Numbered from the stretch's first letter, positions 22,379 through 32,075 are shown. The stretch: 64,000 nt of DNA from Cognatishimia activa (GCF_026016445.1 NZ_CP096147.1:1214501-1278500); one strand, 5' to 3'. Notes: a model not told the origin generated them from the letters alone. Made by a program: numbers and translations.

Positions 22379-22411
22379 TTTGTGACACCAATGTAACGCT
22401 TTTATGACAAG
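22379..22411 (-). promoter_or_regulatory. Three-unit Pho box before pstS
   Basis: On the minus strand three 11-bp units follow each other: CTTGTCATAAA, AGCGTTACATT and GGTGTCACAAA. The first and third match the TGTCAT/C-AAA half-site of PhoB; the second is weaker (GTTACAT). The spacing of one helical turn is as in known Pho boxes. It lies between the phoR stop and the pstS start. Confidence 0.8.
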
Positions 22412-22433
22412 CCTCGTGACGTGCGAAAAAACG

Positions 22434-23462
22434 TTAATTTTTTGGCAAAATAACCGTGAAAGTACTTCCTTCTCCAAGCGTACTTTCGATTTTCATACGC
22501 CCTCTGTGACGGGCGACTATGTGTTTTACAATCGCAAGGCCCAGTCCGGTGCCCCCCATCTCGCGAGAGCGGTGAGAATCGATGCGGTAGAATCGCTCTG
22601 TCAGCCGTGGCAGGTGTACGGGATCAATACCGGGGCCCGTGTCGGTGACCGAAATACGAACCGCGGCTTTACGCAATGTCGCGTCTTTTTCGACCTGCTC
22701 GACCCGAACTGTCACTGTCCCTTCACTGCCTCCGTATTTCACGCCGTTTTCAATGAGGTTCGTGAAGACCTGGATCAGTTGATCCCGGTCAGAAGGCACT
22801 TTCAGCGCACCATCGGGTTTTTCAAAGATGATTTGATGATCAAGAGATTGGGCAACCTCGTTCAGATTTCGAACCACGGTCGATAGGATGTCCCCGACGT
22901 CTTCTGCAGTCCGAGGACGCATACGCGCGTCTTCTTCGACACGGCTGAGCGATAGTAGGTCGCCCACTAGCCTATTCATACGACTGGCTTCCCCCGCCAT
23001 GATGCCCAGAAAACGTTCGCGCGCTTTCGGGTCATCTTTCGCAGGACCACGCAGAGTTTCAATGAAGCCAAGCAAGGCCGTCAAAGGTGTCTTCAGCTCA
23101 TGGCTCACATTGGCGACAAACTCTCGACGGATTTCACCGGCTTGCTCAACATGTGTGACATCCTGAAAACAGGCGAGCACGCCGATGTCATCACCCAATG
23201 ATACAAACGAGCAGTTCACTTCAAAGCGTGTTTCCTGACCTTCTTCATTGTGTAGATAGATCGCCTTCTGAGGTTCCTTTGACTGCAAGCATTTCTCTAT
23301 TGCGGAAATCAATCCAGGCTGGCGGAACACCATCACCAGCGCCCTATCCTCAGACGCATTCGGTTGCAGAGCAACGGCGCGGGCATTGGCGCCACGCACA
23401 CGTGAATCCGTGCTGACAAATAAAGCAGGCAGCGGGATCGCTTCGAGCAGCGGGGCAATCAT
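22434..23462 (-). CDS. phoR: Phosphate regulon sensor kinase PhoR
   Basis: The 342-residue kinase has a PAS region (about 5-105), HisKA with His121 in NVSHELKTPLTALLGF, and an ATPase domain with NLIENGVKYGG, DTGPGI and GTGLGLAIVKH. Context makes it PhoR, partner of PhoB. E. coli PhoR begins with membrane helices; here the protein starts MIAPLLEAIPLPALF and has no convincing transmembrane segment. GAAGGTC precedes the ATG. It may be soluble and contact PhoU/PstB directly (inference). It is separated from pstS by the Pho box. Confidence 0.9.
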   Translation of the reverse strand: MIAPLLEAIPLPALFVSTDSRVRGANARAVALQPNASEDRALVMVFRQPGLISAIEKCLQSKEPQKAIYLHNEEGQETRFEVNCSFVSLGDDIGVLACFQDVTHVEQAGEIRREFVANVSHELKTPLTALLGFIETLRGPAKDDPKARERFLGIMAGEASRMNRLVGDLLSLSRVEEDARMRPRTAEDVGDILSTVVRNLNEVAQSLDHQIIFEKPDGALKVPSDRDQLIQVFTNLIENGVKYGGSEGTVTVRVEQVEKDATLRKAAVRISVTDTGPGIDPVHLPRLTERFYRIDSHRSREMGGTGLGLAIVKHIVARHRGRMKIESTLGEGSTFTVILPKN

Positions 23463-23536
23463 GGTCGGACCTTCGTCTTGGGCATTTGTGCGCAGACTTG
23501 GGGAACGGGTCTCAATTGTAAACCCTGTTTATGCCT

Positions 23537-24061
23537 CTAGCTCAGTGGTGCTAACCCTTTACGGAAGCGTCGCATATTGGCCTGATATCCTAATGCGCTT
23601 TTGCGCAGGCCTTCGATACCCGCCTCATCCAACTGCCGAATGATTTTGCCGGGTGCGCCCATCACCAAAGAGCCATCTGGAATTTCTTTGCCTTCTGTGA
23701 TCAGCGCATTGGCACCAATCAAGCAATTCTTTCCAATCTTCGCACCATTCAGCACTGTCGCGCCCATACCAATCAAGCTGTTATCGCCAATGGTACAGCC
23801 ATGAAGCATTGCTTTGTGTCCTATGGTGCACCCTGTCCCAATTATCAGCGGATACCCCATGTCGGTGTGAAGTATGGAGTTTTCCTGAATATTGCTGCCA
23901 GCGCCGACCACAATAGCTTCGTTGTCACCTCGCAGAGTGGCCCCAAACCAAATGGAGGCCTCTTCTTCGACAATGATTTTGCCGATTACATTTGCATCCG
24001 GCGCAATCCACGTGTCATCTGCAACCTCTGGGGAGACACCATCCAAAGCATAAAGGGTCAT
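23537..24061 (-). CDS. Gamma-class carbonic anhydrase-like protein
   Basis: The 174-residue protein is a left-handed beta-helix built from hexapeptide repeats, with the three metal-ligand histidines at about 65 (ILHTD), 82 (GHKAM) and 87 (LHGCT). The family includes Cam, YrdA and CaiE; many bacterial members have no proven carbonic anhydrase activity. The ATG overlaps the gmk stop by 4 bp, so it belongs to the yicC-gmk unit. Confidence 0.88.
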   Translation of the reverse strand: MTLYALDGVSPEVADDTWIAPDANVIGKIIVEEEASIWFGATLRGDNEAIVVGAGSNIQENSILHTDMGYPLIIGTGCTIGHKAMLHGCTIGDNSLIGMGATVLNGAKIGKNCLIGANALITEGKEIPDGSLVMGAPGKIIRQLDEAGIEGLRKSALGYQANMRRFRKGLAPLS

Positions 24062-24714
24062 TCTTCTACCTCGGTGAATTCCTGATGTAGGCCGCGGATA
24101 AAATCCATCATGCCAGGTTGTTGGGAAAGCTTTAGCCGCTCGGCCGAGATAATCGCTTTGAGCCTTTCAAAAGTTGTGTCTAAATCATCATTTATCAGCA
24201 CGTAATTGTAGCCATCCCAGTGGCTGATCTCATCCCAGCTTTTTGACATGCGCTTCTGGATCACCTCGGCCGCGTCTTGACCGCGGCTCTCAAGCCGACG
24301 ACGCAACTCTTTAATGGAAGGCGGCAGCACAAAAATCGACAACACGTGATCCTGCAGGGAGGATCGGCTGATTTGCTGAGCACCCTGCCAATCCACGTCA
24401 AACAACACATCTGCCCCGTTTTCGATGGCTTTCTGCACTGGAGCCTTTGGAGAGCCATAGAAGTTCCCGAAAACGTGGGCGTGTTCCAGCATGCCGTCTT
24501 TGGCAACGGTCTCTTTAAAGGCATCTTCAGTGAGGAAGTGATAATCCACCCCATCTTCTTCACCAGAGCGCGGCGCGCGCGTGGTGGCTGAGACAGAGAA
24601 CTCAATGGTTGGATCCCATTCACGCAGGCGCTTAGAAAGCGTCGACTTCCCGGCTCCTGACGGAGAGGAGAGGATAATCAAAAGGCCCCGGCGGGTATCA
24701 ACACGGTTTTGCAT
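24058..24714 (-). CDS. gmk: Guanylate kinase
   Basis: At 218 residues this enzyme phosphorylates GMP to GDP. The P-loop [10 protein letters not shown] is at residues 16-25, the GMP-binding part has [19 protein letters not shown], and the lid shows [10 protein letters not shown]. It lies 2 bp after the yicC gene and overlaps the carbonic anhydrase-like gene by 4 bp. The yicC-gmk pairing is common in bacteria. Confidence 0.97.
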   Translation of the reverse strand: MQNRVDTRRGLLIILSSPSGAGKSTLSKRLREWDPTIEFSVSATTRAPRSGEEDGVDYHFLTEDAFKETVAKDGMLEHAHVFGNFYGSPKAPVQKAIENGADVLFDVDWQGAQQISRSSLQDHVLSIFVLPPSIKELRRRLESRGQDAAEVIQKRMSKSWDEISHWDGYNYVLINDDLDTTFERLKAIISAERLKLSQQPGMMDFIRGLHQEFTEVEE

Positions 24715-24716
24715 CG

Positions 24717-25607
24717 TTATTCCACGTTTTGAACTTGTTCTCGCATCTGATCGATCACCGCTTTGAGATCAAGACCAACACGGGTTAGATCGACATTCTG
24801 TGCTTTCGAGCAAAGCGTATTTGCCTCACGGTTGAATTCCTGCATCAAGAAATCGAGTTTCCGACCAATGGGGCTGCCTTGTTTGATCAAATCCTGCGCT
24901 GCTGCGACATGGGCTTTCAGCCGGTCTATTTCTTCTGTGACATCCGATTTGACCGCAAGCATTGCTAATTCCTGAGCAATCCGCGCCTCATCAACACCAT
25001 CAGTATTATCCATAATCTTTTTTAGATTTGTCCGAAGGGTTTCCGCGACTTCAACTTTGCGCTGATCAGCAATTTCTAATGCCTTTTCAGTGATCTCTGC
25101 GATTTCCTTAACCTGTCCAAGTAAGAGCGTTTCCAAAGTGGCTCCCTCGTTTTCGCGCATTTCAATGAAGCTTTTCAGCAGTTCTGGATAGGCTTTGACA
25201 AGCGCCTTTGATAGGGCTTCTGAATTGCCATCTGCATTGGTGCTTTCCAAAACCCCCCTGACTGCGAGCACATCAGTTGCATTGCTTGGGGATAGCGTGT
25301 GACCCTGATCAAGTGCTTTCTGCTCCACTTCCGCAAGTGCAGCCAGTACTGCATCTAACGTTGCATGATTGAGCGCTAGATTGGCCGCTTCTTCAGCGCG
25401 CTGTACCCGGAGGCTGAGGGTCATAGAGCCACGTGTCACAGCTTTAGATGTTGCAGCCCGCAGTTGCGGCTCTAGCCCTTCGATCCAATCTGGTACGCGA
25501 AAGCGAAGATCGAGCCCCTTGGAGTTCACACTCCGAAGCTCCCAGGCCCAAGTGTAGCCCTCGGCTTCCCCTTTGCCCCCGGCAAACCCGGTCATGGACT
25601 GCAACAT
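24717..25607 (-). CDS. YicC-family protein
   Basis: The 296-residue protein begins [11 protein letters not shown] and contains [17 protein letters not shown], the hallmark YicC N-terminal domain. The C-terminal DUF1732 part has [15 protein letters not shown] and [17 protein letters not shown]. Work on E. coli YicC points to an endoribonuclease role; I cannot test that here. It is the first gene of the yicC-gmk-carbonic anhydrase unit. Confidence 0.93.
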   Translation of the reverse strand: MLQSMTGFAGGKGEAEGYTWAWELRSVNSKGLDLRFRVPDWIEGLEPQLRAATSKAVTRGSMTLSLRVQRAEEAANLALNHATLDAVLAALAEVEQKALDQGHTLSPSNATDVLAVRGVLESTNADGNSEALSKALVKAYPELLKSFIEMRENEGATLETLLLGQVKEIAEITEKALEIADQRKVEVAETLRTNLKKIMDNTDGVDEARIAQELAMLAVKSDVTEEIDRLKAHVAAAQDLIKQGSPIGRKLDFLMQEFNREANTLCSKAQNVDLTRVGLDLKAVIDQMREQVQNVE

Positions 25608-25815
25608 GCTCGCTCTCCTGTTTTTTCTTTACCTATCACTTCGAAACCCGGCTTGACCATGGCAAATCAAAGCTGGATTTCTGATGCGTAATTAACCAAT
25701 TCGTAAGAAGTTGCGCTAATTTTCATTCAAATCTGCCATATTAAGAAAACGGTAAGCATGAGGTTGTGCTGGCCGCTTAGACAAGCATCGAGGCTTGAAT
25801 TGGGAGTGCGCAGAT

Positions 25816-26487
25816 ATGATGAAGGGTTTCTTCGGTTCAACGGGTGGATCGCTTTCTAAGCAGGATGGCGAGTCAGGTTTCGCTGCTGCAGTTGAAGTGG
25901 AAACCTATTGGCAGGCTTTACGGGATCAAAACCATGTTCCCCACCGCCGCGACCTCGACCCTCGCGGAATCCGGGGATCGCTGTCCAAGGCCTTCGTTCT
26001 TGAGTGCAATGAGGGTGATCAGCCTCGGTTTCGCATCGTGGGGTCAGATCTTTGCGACTTGCAAAAAACAGACCTTCGTGGCTTGCCAGTGACCACTCTC
26101 ATCCCGCTGCACAAACGCCCAATGATGGAAGAAATGATAATGGACGTGGTGCGGCTGCCGGCGCATGCTCAGTTGGATTTCATGTCAAAAACTGCTGAGG
26201 GTGAGACCTACGATCTCCGCATGGTTCTTATGCCTATGAATGATGATCAAGGCCGATGCACACGCATTCTTGGTTGTTTGGATTTTGAAACACAGTTGCT
26301 TTCAAAGCGCCGTCGACTGGACTTAAAAATGACGGGTTCCATCATTCGTCCGCTTGGAACAGAACGACAAGCGATCGTTCGACGCATGCATCACCGTGGC
26401 CTGAAGCTCGTCACGTCATCTACAACTGTTCGTTCCAAAGCTCGTCGACCTCGTTCTGTGCCATACCTGACTTTGGTTACGTCATAA
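25816..26487 (+). CDS. PAS_5-family protein
   Basis: The 223-residue protein holds one PAS domain of the PF07310 type (about 30-170). Typical signs are YWQALRDQNHVPHRRDLDPRGI and a GCLDFETQ end strand. The C-terminal 50 residues are basic (KARRPRSVPYL). There is no output domain, so it may act by protein contact. The frame opens at a TTG 21 bp earlier; I prefer the ATG at 25816 because GGAG lies about 10 bases ahead. A near-CtrA motif lies about 110 bp upstream. Many alphaproteobacteria carry several such proteins of unknown function. Confidence 0.8.
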   Translation: MMKGFFGSTGGSLSKQDGESGFAAAVEVETYWQALRDQNHVPHRRDLDPRGIRGSLSKAFVLECNEGDQPRFRIVGSDLCDLQKTDLRGLPVTTLIPLHKRPMMEEMIMDVVRLPAHAQLDFMSKTAEGETYDLRMVLMPMNDDQGRCTRILGCLDFETQLLSKRRRLDLKMTGSIIRPLGTERQAIVRRMHHRGLKLVTSSTTVRSKARRPRSVPYLTLVTS

Positions 26488-26491
26488 GAAA

Positions 26492-26526
26492 AAGGCGCAC
26501 CCGAGGGCGCGCCTTATATTTTTCTT
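26492..26526. terminator. Terminator between PAS_5 gene and DAHP synthase
   Basis: AAGGCGC / GCGCCTT (26492-26498 with 26509-26515) is followed by ATATTTTTCTTCTT on the plus strand. On the minus strand it is preceded by the DAHP synthase stop and followed by TTCTTATG, so it may serve both convergent genes. Confidence 0.7.
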
Positions 26527-26538
26527 CTTCACAGCGGA

Positions 26539-27909
26539 TTAGCTGGCTTTTGCCGCCAATGTATCAGCGCGCAGGCTGGATAGCTCTTCTGCCACCAGGA
26601 ATGCCAATTCCAAAGACTGGCTGGCGTTCAGACGTGGGTCGCAAGCTGTGTGGTACCGATCGGACAGGTCTTCTTCGGTTACGTCACGTACACCACCGGT
26701 GCACTCTGTGACGTCTTGCCCGGTCATCTCGAAATGCACACCACCAGGGATCGTGCTTTCCGCTTTGTGGACCGCGAAGAATTCCTGAACTTCACGCAGA
26801 ACGCTATCAAATGGGCGGGTTTTGTAACCCGTCGCAGATTTGATGGTGTTGCCATGCATCGGATCACAGGACCAGACAACATTCGCGCCTTCTTCCTGAA
26901 CCGCTTTGATGAGGCGTGGCAGGTGATCACCTACAGTGCCTGCACCGAAACGTGCGATCAGGGTCAGACGGCCTGCTTCGTTTTCTGGGTTCAGCTTCTG
27001 CATCAGAACTTTCAAGTCGTCAGCAGTGGTTGTTGGACCACATTTCAGACCGATTGGGTTTTGAACGCCCTGCAGGAACTCAACATGCGCACCGTCTGGC
27101 TGACGTGTGCGGTCTCCGATCCACAACATGTGGCCTGAACCGGCCAGCCATTTGCCAGAAGTCGAATCCAGACGTGTCAGCGCTTCTTCATACTCCAGCA
27201 ACAGCCCTTCGTGGCTGGTGTAGAAATCAACGGTGTGCAACTCATGCTCATGCGCGCTGTTGATGCCTGCGGCTTCCATGAAATCAAGCGCATCAGAAAT
27301 GCGGCTCGCCATGGCACGGAACTTCGCGGCCTTTTCACTTTCGGTAAACCCAAGAGTCCAACCGTGAATGTCACGCATATCCGCGTAACCACCTGTGCTG
27401 AACGCACGTAGAAGGTTCAGCGTCGCTGCTGCCTGAGTGTAAGCTTGCAGCATCTTGGATGGATCCGGGATGCGGCTTTCAGGGGTGAAGTCCAGCTCGT
27501 TGATGATGTCACCACGGTAGCTTGGCAGCTCTACCCCATCCACCGTTTCAGTTGGTGCTGAACGTGGTTTTGCGAACTGACCCGCCATACGGCCGACTTT
27601 CACAACAGGCACTTTGGCGCCAAAGGTCAGCACCATTGCCATCTGCAACATCACTTTGAAGGTGTCACGGATATGATCTGCGCTGAACTGATTGAACGCT
27701 TCCGCACAATCGCCACCTTGCAGCAAAAAGGCCTCGCCGCGAGACGCGGCTGCCAGTTTTGCCTTAAGGCTCCGCGCTTCGCCAGCAAAGACCAAGGGCG
27801 GATAGCTTGCGAGCTTCGCTTCTACAGCGTTGAGCGCGTCCTGATCCGTATAGTCCGGCATCTGAACCCGGGGCTTCGCGCGCCAGTCAGATTTTTGCCA
27901 TTCTGCCAT
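26539..27909 (-). CDS. Class II DAHP synthase
   Basis: This 456-residue enzyme condenses phosphoenolpyruvate and erythrose 4-phosphate, the entry step of the shikimate pathway. It is the plant/actinobacterial-type class II form: [12 protein letters not shown] near residue 80, [31 protein letters not shown] and [15 protein letters not shown]. The class I AroFGH pattern is absent. Regulation cannot be read from the sequence. It is transcribed alone, divergent from the GlxA-type regulator. Confidence 0.96.
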   Translation of the reverse strand: MAEWQKSDWRAKPRVQMPDYTDQDALNAVEAKLASYPPLVFAGEARSLKAKLAAASRGEAFLLQGGDCAEAFNQFSADHIRDTFKVMLQMAMVLTFGAKVPVVKVGRMAGQFAKPRSAPTETVDGVELPSYRGDIINELDFTPESRIPDPSKMLQAYTQAAATLNLLRAFSTGGYADMRDIHGWTLGFTESEKAAKFRAMASRISDALDFMEAAGINSAHEHELHTVDFYTSHEGLLLEYEEALTRLDSTSGKWLAGSGHMLWIGDRTRQPDGAHVEFLQGVQNPIGLKCGPTTTADDLKVLMQKLNPENEAGRLTLIARFGAGTVGDHLPRLIKAVQEEGANVVWSCDPMHGNTIKSATGYKTRPFDSVLREVQEFFAVHKAESTIPGGVHFEMTGQDVTECTGGVRDVTEEDLSDRYHTACDPRLNASQSLELAFLVAEELSSLRADTLAAKAS

Positions 27910-28055
27910 TGTCTTTACTCCGAATTGAATAAGCTAGTTTGCCCGCTAACAATCGCGGACTGGCAACGTATGCCAAATATCGATCTTGACGAAAACCCCG
28001 CAAATGCTTCAACTGCCATATCTGCGCAATTTTTGAAAAGTGAGACTCAGCGAGC

Positions 28056-29060
28056 GTGACACAAGACTACATTTCTCCAGTGCCAGTTGAACCGTCAGCA
28101 CAGGAACCGCGCAGATTTGTCTTCGTTTTATTAAATGAGTTTACACTCTTTGCTGTTGCCACAGCCACTGAATGTCTACGCGTGGCCAATCGCATGTCAG
28201 GCAAACAACTCTATAGCTGGGCCAGTACTGCCGAATCTCTGGAACCCGTTGTAAGTTCAGCGGGAATTGCCTTTCCGGTAGATATCCCTTTCGATGAAGT
28301 CACCCGAGACGATACACTCATAGTCTGCGGTGGATTGAATATTCAGTCTAACTCCACAGCGAAAACCATGGGCTGGCTTAGGAAGATTTCCCGTCAGGGC
28401 GTTAAGATCGGCTCTTTATGTGCTGGCGCGCACGCCTTGGCCAAGGCCGGGTTGCTGGATGGACACCGCGCGACCATTCACTGGGAAAATCAGGATGGAT
28501 TTATCGAGGATTTCCCAGAGATTCAGCTGACACGCTCGGTCTTTGCGATTGATCGCAATCGATTCACTGCGGCAGGCGGCACAGCTTCCATTGATCTGAT
28601 GTTGCGTATGATTGCCGATGATCATGGAACTGGTCTGTCAAATGCCGTGGCGGATCAATTCATTTATTCATCGATCAGAACCGATCAGGATTTCCAGCGT
28701 CTATCAACGCCTACCCGTATGGGCGTGCGCCACCCACGCCTTGGTCAGGTGATCGATCTGATGGAAGCCAATATTGAGGAGCCTGTCAGCCCCTCTGAAC
28801 TCGCTGAAAGCGTCGGCATGTCCACGCGCCAGCTTGAGCGGTTATTCAGGCGTTATCTCGATCGTTCCCCTAAGCGATACTATATGGAACTTCGGTTGGG
28901 ACGCGCGCGTAACCTTTTGATGCAAACGGATATGAGCATCATAAATGTGGCCATCGCTTGCGGGTTTTCTTCGCCGAGCCATTTCTCAAAATGCTATCGC
29001 ACGCACTATGGGATCACCCCTTATCGAGAGAGAGGCAGCATGGGGTCTTCAGGCAGTTAG
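28056..29060 (+). CDS. GlxA-family AraC-type regulator
   Basis: The 334-residue regulator has a DJ-1/PfpI-like N-terminal domain (about 20-195; SLCAGAHALAKAGLLDG contains the nucleophile-elbow Cys) and a C-terminal AraC helix-turn-helix pair (about 225-325; VGMSTRQLERLFRRYL and ACGFSSPSHFSKCYR). Relatives include GbdR and CdhR, which control choline, betaine and carnitine breakdown. The only start in this frame is a GTG at 28056 with a weak ribosome site. The targets are not adjacent: the neighbours are DAHP synthase and a sugar dehydrogenase. Confidence 0.88.
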   Translation: MTQDYISPVPVEPSAQEPRRFVFVLLNEFTLFAVATATECLRVANRMSGKQLYSWASTAESLEPVVSSAGIAFPVDIPFDEVTRDDTLIVCGGLNIQSNSTAKTMGWLRKISRQGVKIGSLCAGAHALAKAGLLDGHRATIHWENQDGFIEDFPEIQLTRSVFAIDRNRFTAAGGTASIDLMLRMIADDHGTGLSNAVADQFIYSSIRTDQDFQRLSTPTRMGVRHPRLGQVIDLMEANIEEPVSPSELAESVGMSTRQLERLFRRYLDRSPKRYYMELRLGRARNLLMQTDMSIINVAIACGFSSPSHFSKCYRTHYGITPYRERGSMGSSGS

Positions 29061-30151
29061 CGGGAGATTTGAAAGATTGCCCCGCGATCTTCCGAGATAA
29101 ACCAAATCGTCCCGTCAGGCGCTTGCCGAACGTCGCGCACACGTTTGGTTTCAGCTGACTTCAAGGCCTCAACTTCCGTGAGGTTTGCCCCGGATAGTCT
29201 TGAAATATAATCAAATTTCAAACTTCCAATGAAGATGTCACCTTGCCACTCATCAAAGAGATCATCTTCATAGACCATCAGGCCCGAAGGCGCGATCGAA
29301 GGATCCCAGAAGTGTTCCGGTTGTTCCATGCCCGCTTTTCTGGTGCCTTCGCCGATCTTGCCACCAGAATAGTGGCGTCCATAAGCGATGACGGGCCAAC
29401 CGTAGTTCTTACCCCTGCGGACAAGGTTCACCTCATCCCCGCCACGCGCCCCGTGTTCCACAGCCCAAAGCCGACCTGATTGATCAAAAGCCATTCCCTG
29501 TGGATTGCGGTGGCCGTAGCTCCAAATTTCTGCCTGAGCAGAGGTGCCGCCCGTGAAAGGGTTACCATCCACGGCTTCGCCAGATTTGGCAATTCTCAGG
29601 ACACTGCCATTGTGGGTTGCCAGGTTCTGCGCGGAGGGGCGATCCCCTCTGTCTCCGATGGTGACATACAGAGATCCGTCCGGCCCTTCGGCTATTCGGC
29701 TGCCGAAGTGACGCCCGCCGCTCGACCCCTCTGCGATTTCAAAAATCGTTTCCACTTCAGTGAGCGCGCGCTTGTTCACATCCAGACGCGCACGCGCGAC
29801 TGCTGTGCCACTGCCTCTTGGCTGTTTCTTAGCAAATGTCATGAATATGTTTTGAGTGATGGCAAAGTCTCCTGGCACCAGAACATCCAACAATCCTCCC
29901 TGCCCCTCGGCCTCAACATTCGGCAGACCTGAAATACGGTATTTGCTGCCGTTTGGATCAACGAGATAGAGGCGCCCACGACGTTCCGTGACCAGAAATT
30001 GGTTCTCTGGCAAAAATCCGATCGCCCAGGGTGTTTTGAATCCTGATGCAATGCGGGTCAGGGTCAGATCCCCAAGAGAGCTCTGCAAAGTCTGCGCCGT
30101 AGCCCCAATCGTTGAAGCCATAAAAAACAAACCAATCAACAAAACGCGCAT
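29057..30151 (-). CDS. PQQ-dependent aldose dehydrogenase-like protein, periplasmic
   Basis: The 364-residue protein starts with a signal peptide (MRVLLIGLFFMASTIGATAQ) and folds as a six-blade beta-propeller of the soluble glucose/sorbosone dehydrogenase family, as in YliI. Signs are GFKTPWAIGFLPE, ERRGRLYLV, GSRIAEGPDGSLYVTIGDRGDR and WAVEHGARGGDEVN. The open frame starts 21 codons earlier, but GGGAGGAG stands 5 bases before the ATG at 30151. The substrate is not known. It overlaps the convergent GlxA-type gene by 4 bp. Confidence 0.87.
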   Translation of the reverse strand: MRVLLIGLFFMASTIGATAQTLQSSLGDLTLTRIASGFKTPWAIGFLPENQFLVTERRGRLYLVDPNGSKYRISGLPNVEAEGQGGLLDVLVPGDFAITQNIFMTFAKKQPRGSGTAVARARLDVNKRALTEVETIFEIAEGSSGGRHFGSRIAEGPDGSLYVTIGDRGDRPSAQNLATHNGSVLRIAKSGEAVDGNPFTGGTSAQAEIWSYGHRNPQGMAFDQSGRLWAVEHGARGGDEVNLVRRGKNYGWPVIAYGRHYSGGKIGEGTRKAGMEQPEHFWDPSIAPSGLMVYEDDLFDEWQGDIFIGSLKFDYISRLSGANLTEVEALKSAETKRVRDVRQAPDGTIWFISEDRGAIFQISR

Positions 30152-30402
30152 ATATGCTCCTCCCACCGTTCCCAGATGATATTGGAGCATCGGAGCACTG
30201 GGTAAAGGTGCCATTTAAGATTGTGATCAGATCGATTGGATGCAGATCGGCAACAGTTTTGACTTTCACCGGCATATTGTTGCCCGAATCGTCATTCATC
30301 CTACCCGAAGGGACATGGGCCAATCCGCCCGCCCCTTTGTAACGAGGACCGAAGAAAAGCAGACTAAAATCAGGTTCTTGGAAGAGTATGAGGAGCAGTC
30401 AA

Positions 30403-30531
30403 ATGCCGATTACAATGCAAAACGACCCGAAGCAGTCATCCGGTTCAACACGTCCGAAACCGCCGGTAAAAGCGACCGAGCAGAAGCCAGAAGGCAAAAA
30501 GCCGATCTTCACCGATTGGGCGTCTATCTAA
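30403..30531 (+). CDS. Small ORF, 42 residues, hypothetical
   Basis: A 42-codon frame opens with ATG after a good AGGAG about 8 bases upstream and ends in TAA. The product is rich in Pro and Lys (KPPVKATEQKPEGKKPIF) and ends TDWASI, with no signal peptide or membrane segment. A stem-loop (GCTGACA / TGTCAG) begins at the stop codon. It precedes the TfoX C-domain gene by 71 bp and could share its transcript. A 98-codon frame overlaps it in another phase but lacks a ribosome site. I do not recognise the family. Confidence 0.5.
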   Translation: MPITMQNDPKQSSGSTRPKPPVKATEQKPEGKKPIFTDWASI

Positions 30532-30602
30532 GCTGACATCACTTGTCAGTAGCTTCGAATTCCTGATGGGACAGGTTCCTGAACCGTGGTAATGCGGTCT
30601 TC

Positions 30603-30938
30603 ATGGGAACGCCGATTTCAACCATCAAAAACCTTGGCCCGGCCTATGAAGAGGCCTGCGCCCGCGCTGGAATACATTCGGCCGAAGAATTGCGAGAGAT
30701 CGGTGCAGATGATGCCTATGGGCGCATCCTGAAAACCGGCCAACGCCCTCACTTTATTGGATATTACGTTCTGGTCATGGCCCTGCAAGGTCGCCCCTGG
30801 AACGATTGCAAAGGCAAGGAAAAGGCCGAGCTTCGCAAACGCTTTGATGCGTTGAAAGCTATGACCTTTGATAAGGGGCGCTCTGATCTGGAAACCATAT
30901 TGAACCAGATCGGTGTGATTGAACGCCCCTCAGGCTAA
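30603..30938 (+). CDS. TfoX C-terminal domain protein
   Basis: This 111-residue protein is a free TfoX/Sxy C-terminal domain (helix-hairpin-helix type): TIKNLGPAYEEACARAGIHSAEELREIG, then YYVLVMALQGRPWNDC. In E. coli and Haemophilus the full Sxy/TfoX drives competence genes, but here the N-terminal domain is missing, so that function should not be assumed. It ends 3 bp before the convergent rpiB stop. Confidence 0.82.
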   Translation: MGTPISTIKNLGPAYEEACARAGIHSAEELREIGADDAYGRILKTGQRPHFIGYYVLVMALQGRPWNDCKGKEKAELRKRFDALKAMTFDKGRSDLETILNQIGVIERPSG

Positions 30939-30941
30939 GTC

Positions 30942-31382
30942 TTACTGTTCGATCATATCGACGCGCGTTGCGTGGCGGCCGCCTTCGAATTCAGTGCTTA
31001 GGAATGCATCCACGATCTCAAGAGCCAGGCTTTCGCCGATAACCCGTGCACCAAGAGACAGCATCTGCGCGTTGTTATGCGCGCGGATCATCTTTGCAGA
31101 GAAGGTATCGCTGCAGACGCCGCAACGGATACCCGGCACTTTATTGGCAGCCATCATGATGCCCTGCCCGGTGCCACATAGAATGATACCCAGATCAGCT
31201 TCGCCATCGGCAATCTTCTGAGCCGCAGCTTGGCCATGCAGCGGGTAGTGCGTGCTCTCAGAGGTCATCGGGCCAATGTCGATGGCTTCATAGCCAAGAT
31301 CAGCCACATGTTTGGCAATGGTTTTGCGCAGTTCGATATCAGCGTGATCGCTCGACAATACGATGCGTTTTGCAGTGGTCAT
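30942..31382 (-). CDS. rpiB: Ribose 5-phosphate isomerase B
   Basis: The 146-residue enzyme interconverts ribose 5-phosphate and ribulose 5-phosphate. SDHAD (residues 11-15) and the catalytic base Cys69 in IILCGTGQG are in place, as is RAHNNAQMLSLGARV. The open frame extends 62 codons upstream through the ndk terminator, so I use the ATG at 31382 that starts MTTAKRIVLSSDHA. It lies downstream of ndk on the same strand but behind a strong terminator. Confidence 0.95.
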   Translation of the reverse strand: MTTAKRIVLSSDHADIELRKTIAKHVADLGYEAIDIGPMTSESTHYPLHGQAAAQKIADGEADLGIILCGTGQGIMMAANKVPGIRCGVCSDTFSAKMIRAHNNAQMLSLGARVIGESLALEIVDAFLSTEFEGGRHATRVDMIEQ

Positions 31383-31416
31383 AGTTGTTTCCAATTCGGT
31401 GGTATCCCATTGGGGC

Positions 31417-31450
31417 AAAAGAAAAGCCGCCTCGCGGGAAACGAGACGGC
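31417..31450 (-). terminator. Terminator of ndk
   Basis: On the minus strand GCCGTCTCG / CGAGGCGGC form a 9-bp stem (one G-U) followed by TTTTCTTTT. It lies 30 bp beyond the ndk stop and separates ndk from rpiB. Confidence 0.8.
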
Positions 31451-31479
31451 CTATCTGAATTCTCAGATCACAGCGTGGC

Positions 31480-31902
31480 TTAGCCAACCAGCTCCAGACC
31501 GGAGAAGAAGTATGCGATTTCAACAGCCGCTGTTTCTGGCGCGTCGGAACCGTGTACGGAGTTCTCACCTACGGACTCAGCGAACTCTGCACGGATGGTG
31601 CCAGGTGCTGCGTCTGCTGGGTTGGTTGCGCCCATAACTTCGCGGTTTTTCGCAATTGCGCCTTCACCTTCCAGAACCTGTGCAACGATTGGCGCGGACG
31701 CCATGAATTCGCACAGTTCGTCGTAGAAAGGACGCTCTGCATGTACTTTGTAGAACTCACCTGCTTGGGCTTTGGTCAGGTGGATGCGCTTCTGAGCAAC
31801 AACACGCAGGCCTGCTTCTTCGAATTTGGCGTTGATTGCGCCAGTCAGGTTACGACGAGTTGCATCAGGTTTGATGATGGAGAATGTACGTTCCAGAGCC
31901 AT
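31480..31902 (-). CDS. ndk: Nucleoside diphosphate kinase
   Basis: At 140 residues this is full-length NDK, which transfers the gamma phosphate between nucleoside triphosphates and diphosphates. It starts [13 protein letters not shown], and the phospho-histidine lies in [11 protein letters not shown] (about residue 117). It is transcribed alone and divergent from the hxlR-type gene, with 236 bp between them. Confidence 0.98.
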   Translation of the reverse strand: MALERTFSIIKPDATRRNLTGAINAKFEEAGLRVVAQKRIHLTKAQAGEFYKVHAERPFYDELCEFMASAPIVAQVLEGEGAIAKNREVMGATNPADAAPGTIRAEFAESVGENSVHGSDAPETAAVEIAYFFSGLELVG

Positions 31903-32075
31903 TGGAGAAACCTCGGACTAAAAGTTGAATTTGGGCGCGCAGTAGCATGGGGCACATCGTTTGGGAAGCCCAAAGGCGGCCGTCACAACATCAATTCCAA
32001 CATCTAACCGAAAGCACCCTTCAAAACTTAGTTCGCTGTGTGGGACTAGGCTCAATAATCATTCTAGAACTATTC

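Noticed and set aside
30240-30536. 98-residue ORF before the TfoX C-domain gene
   Set aside because: No ribosome site at its ATG; the overlapping 42-codon frame has one.
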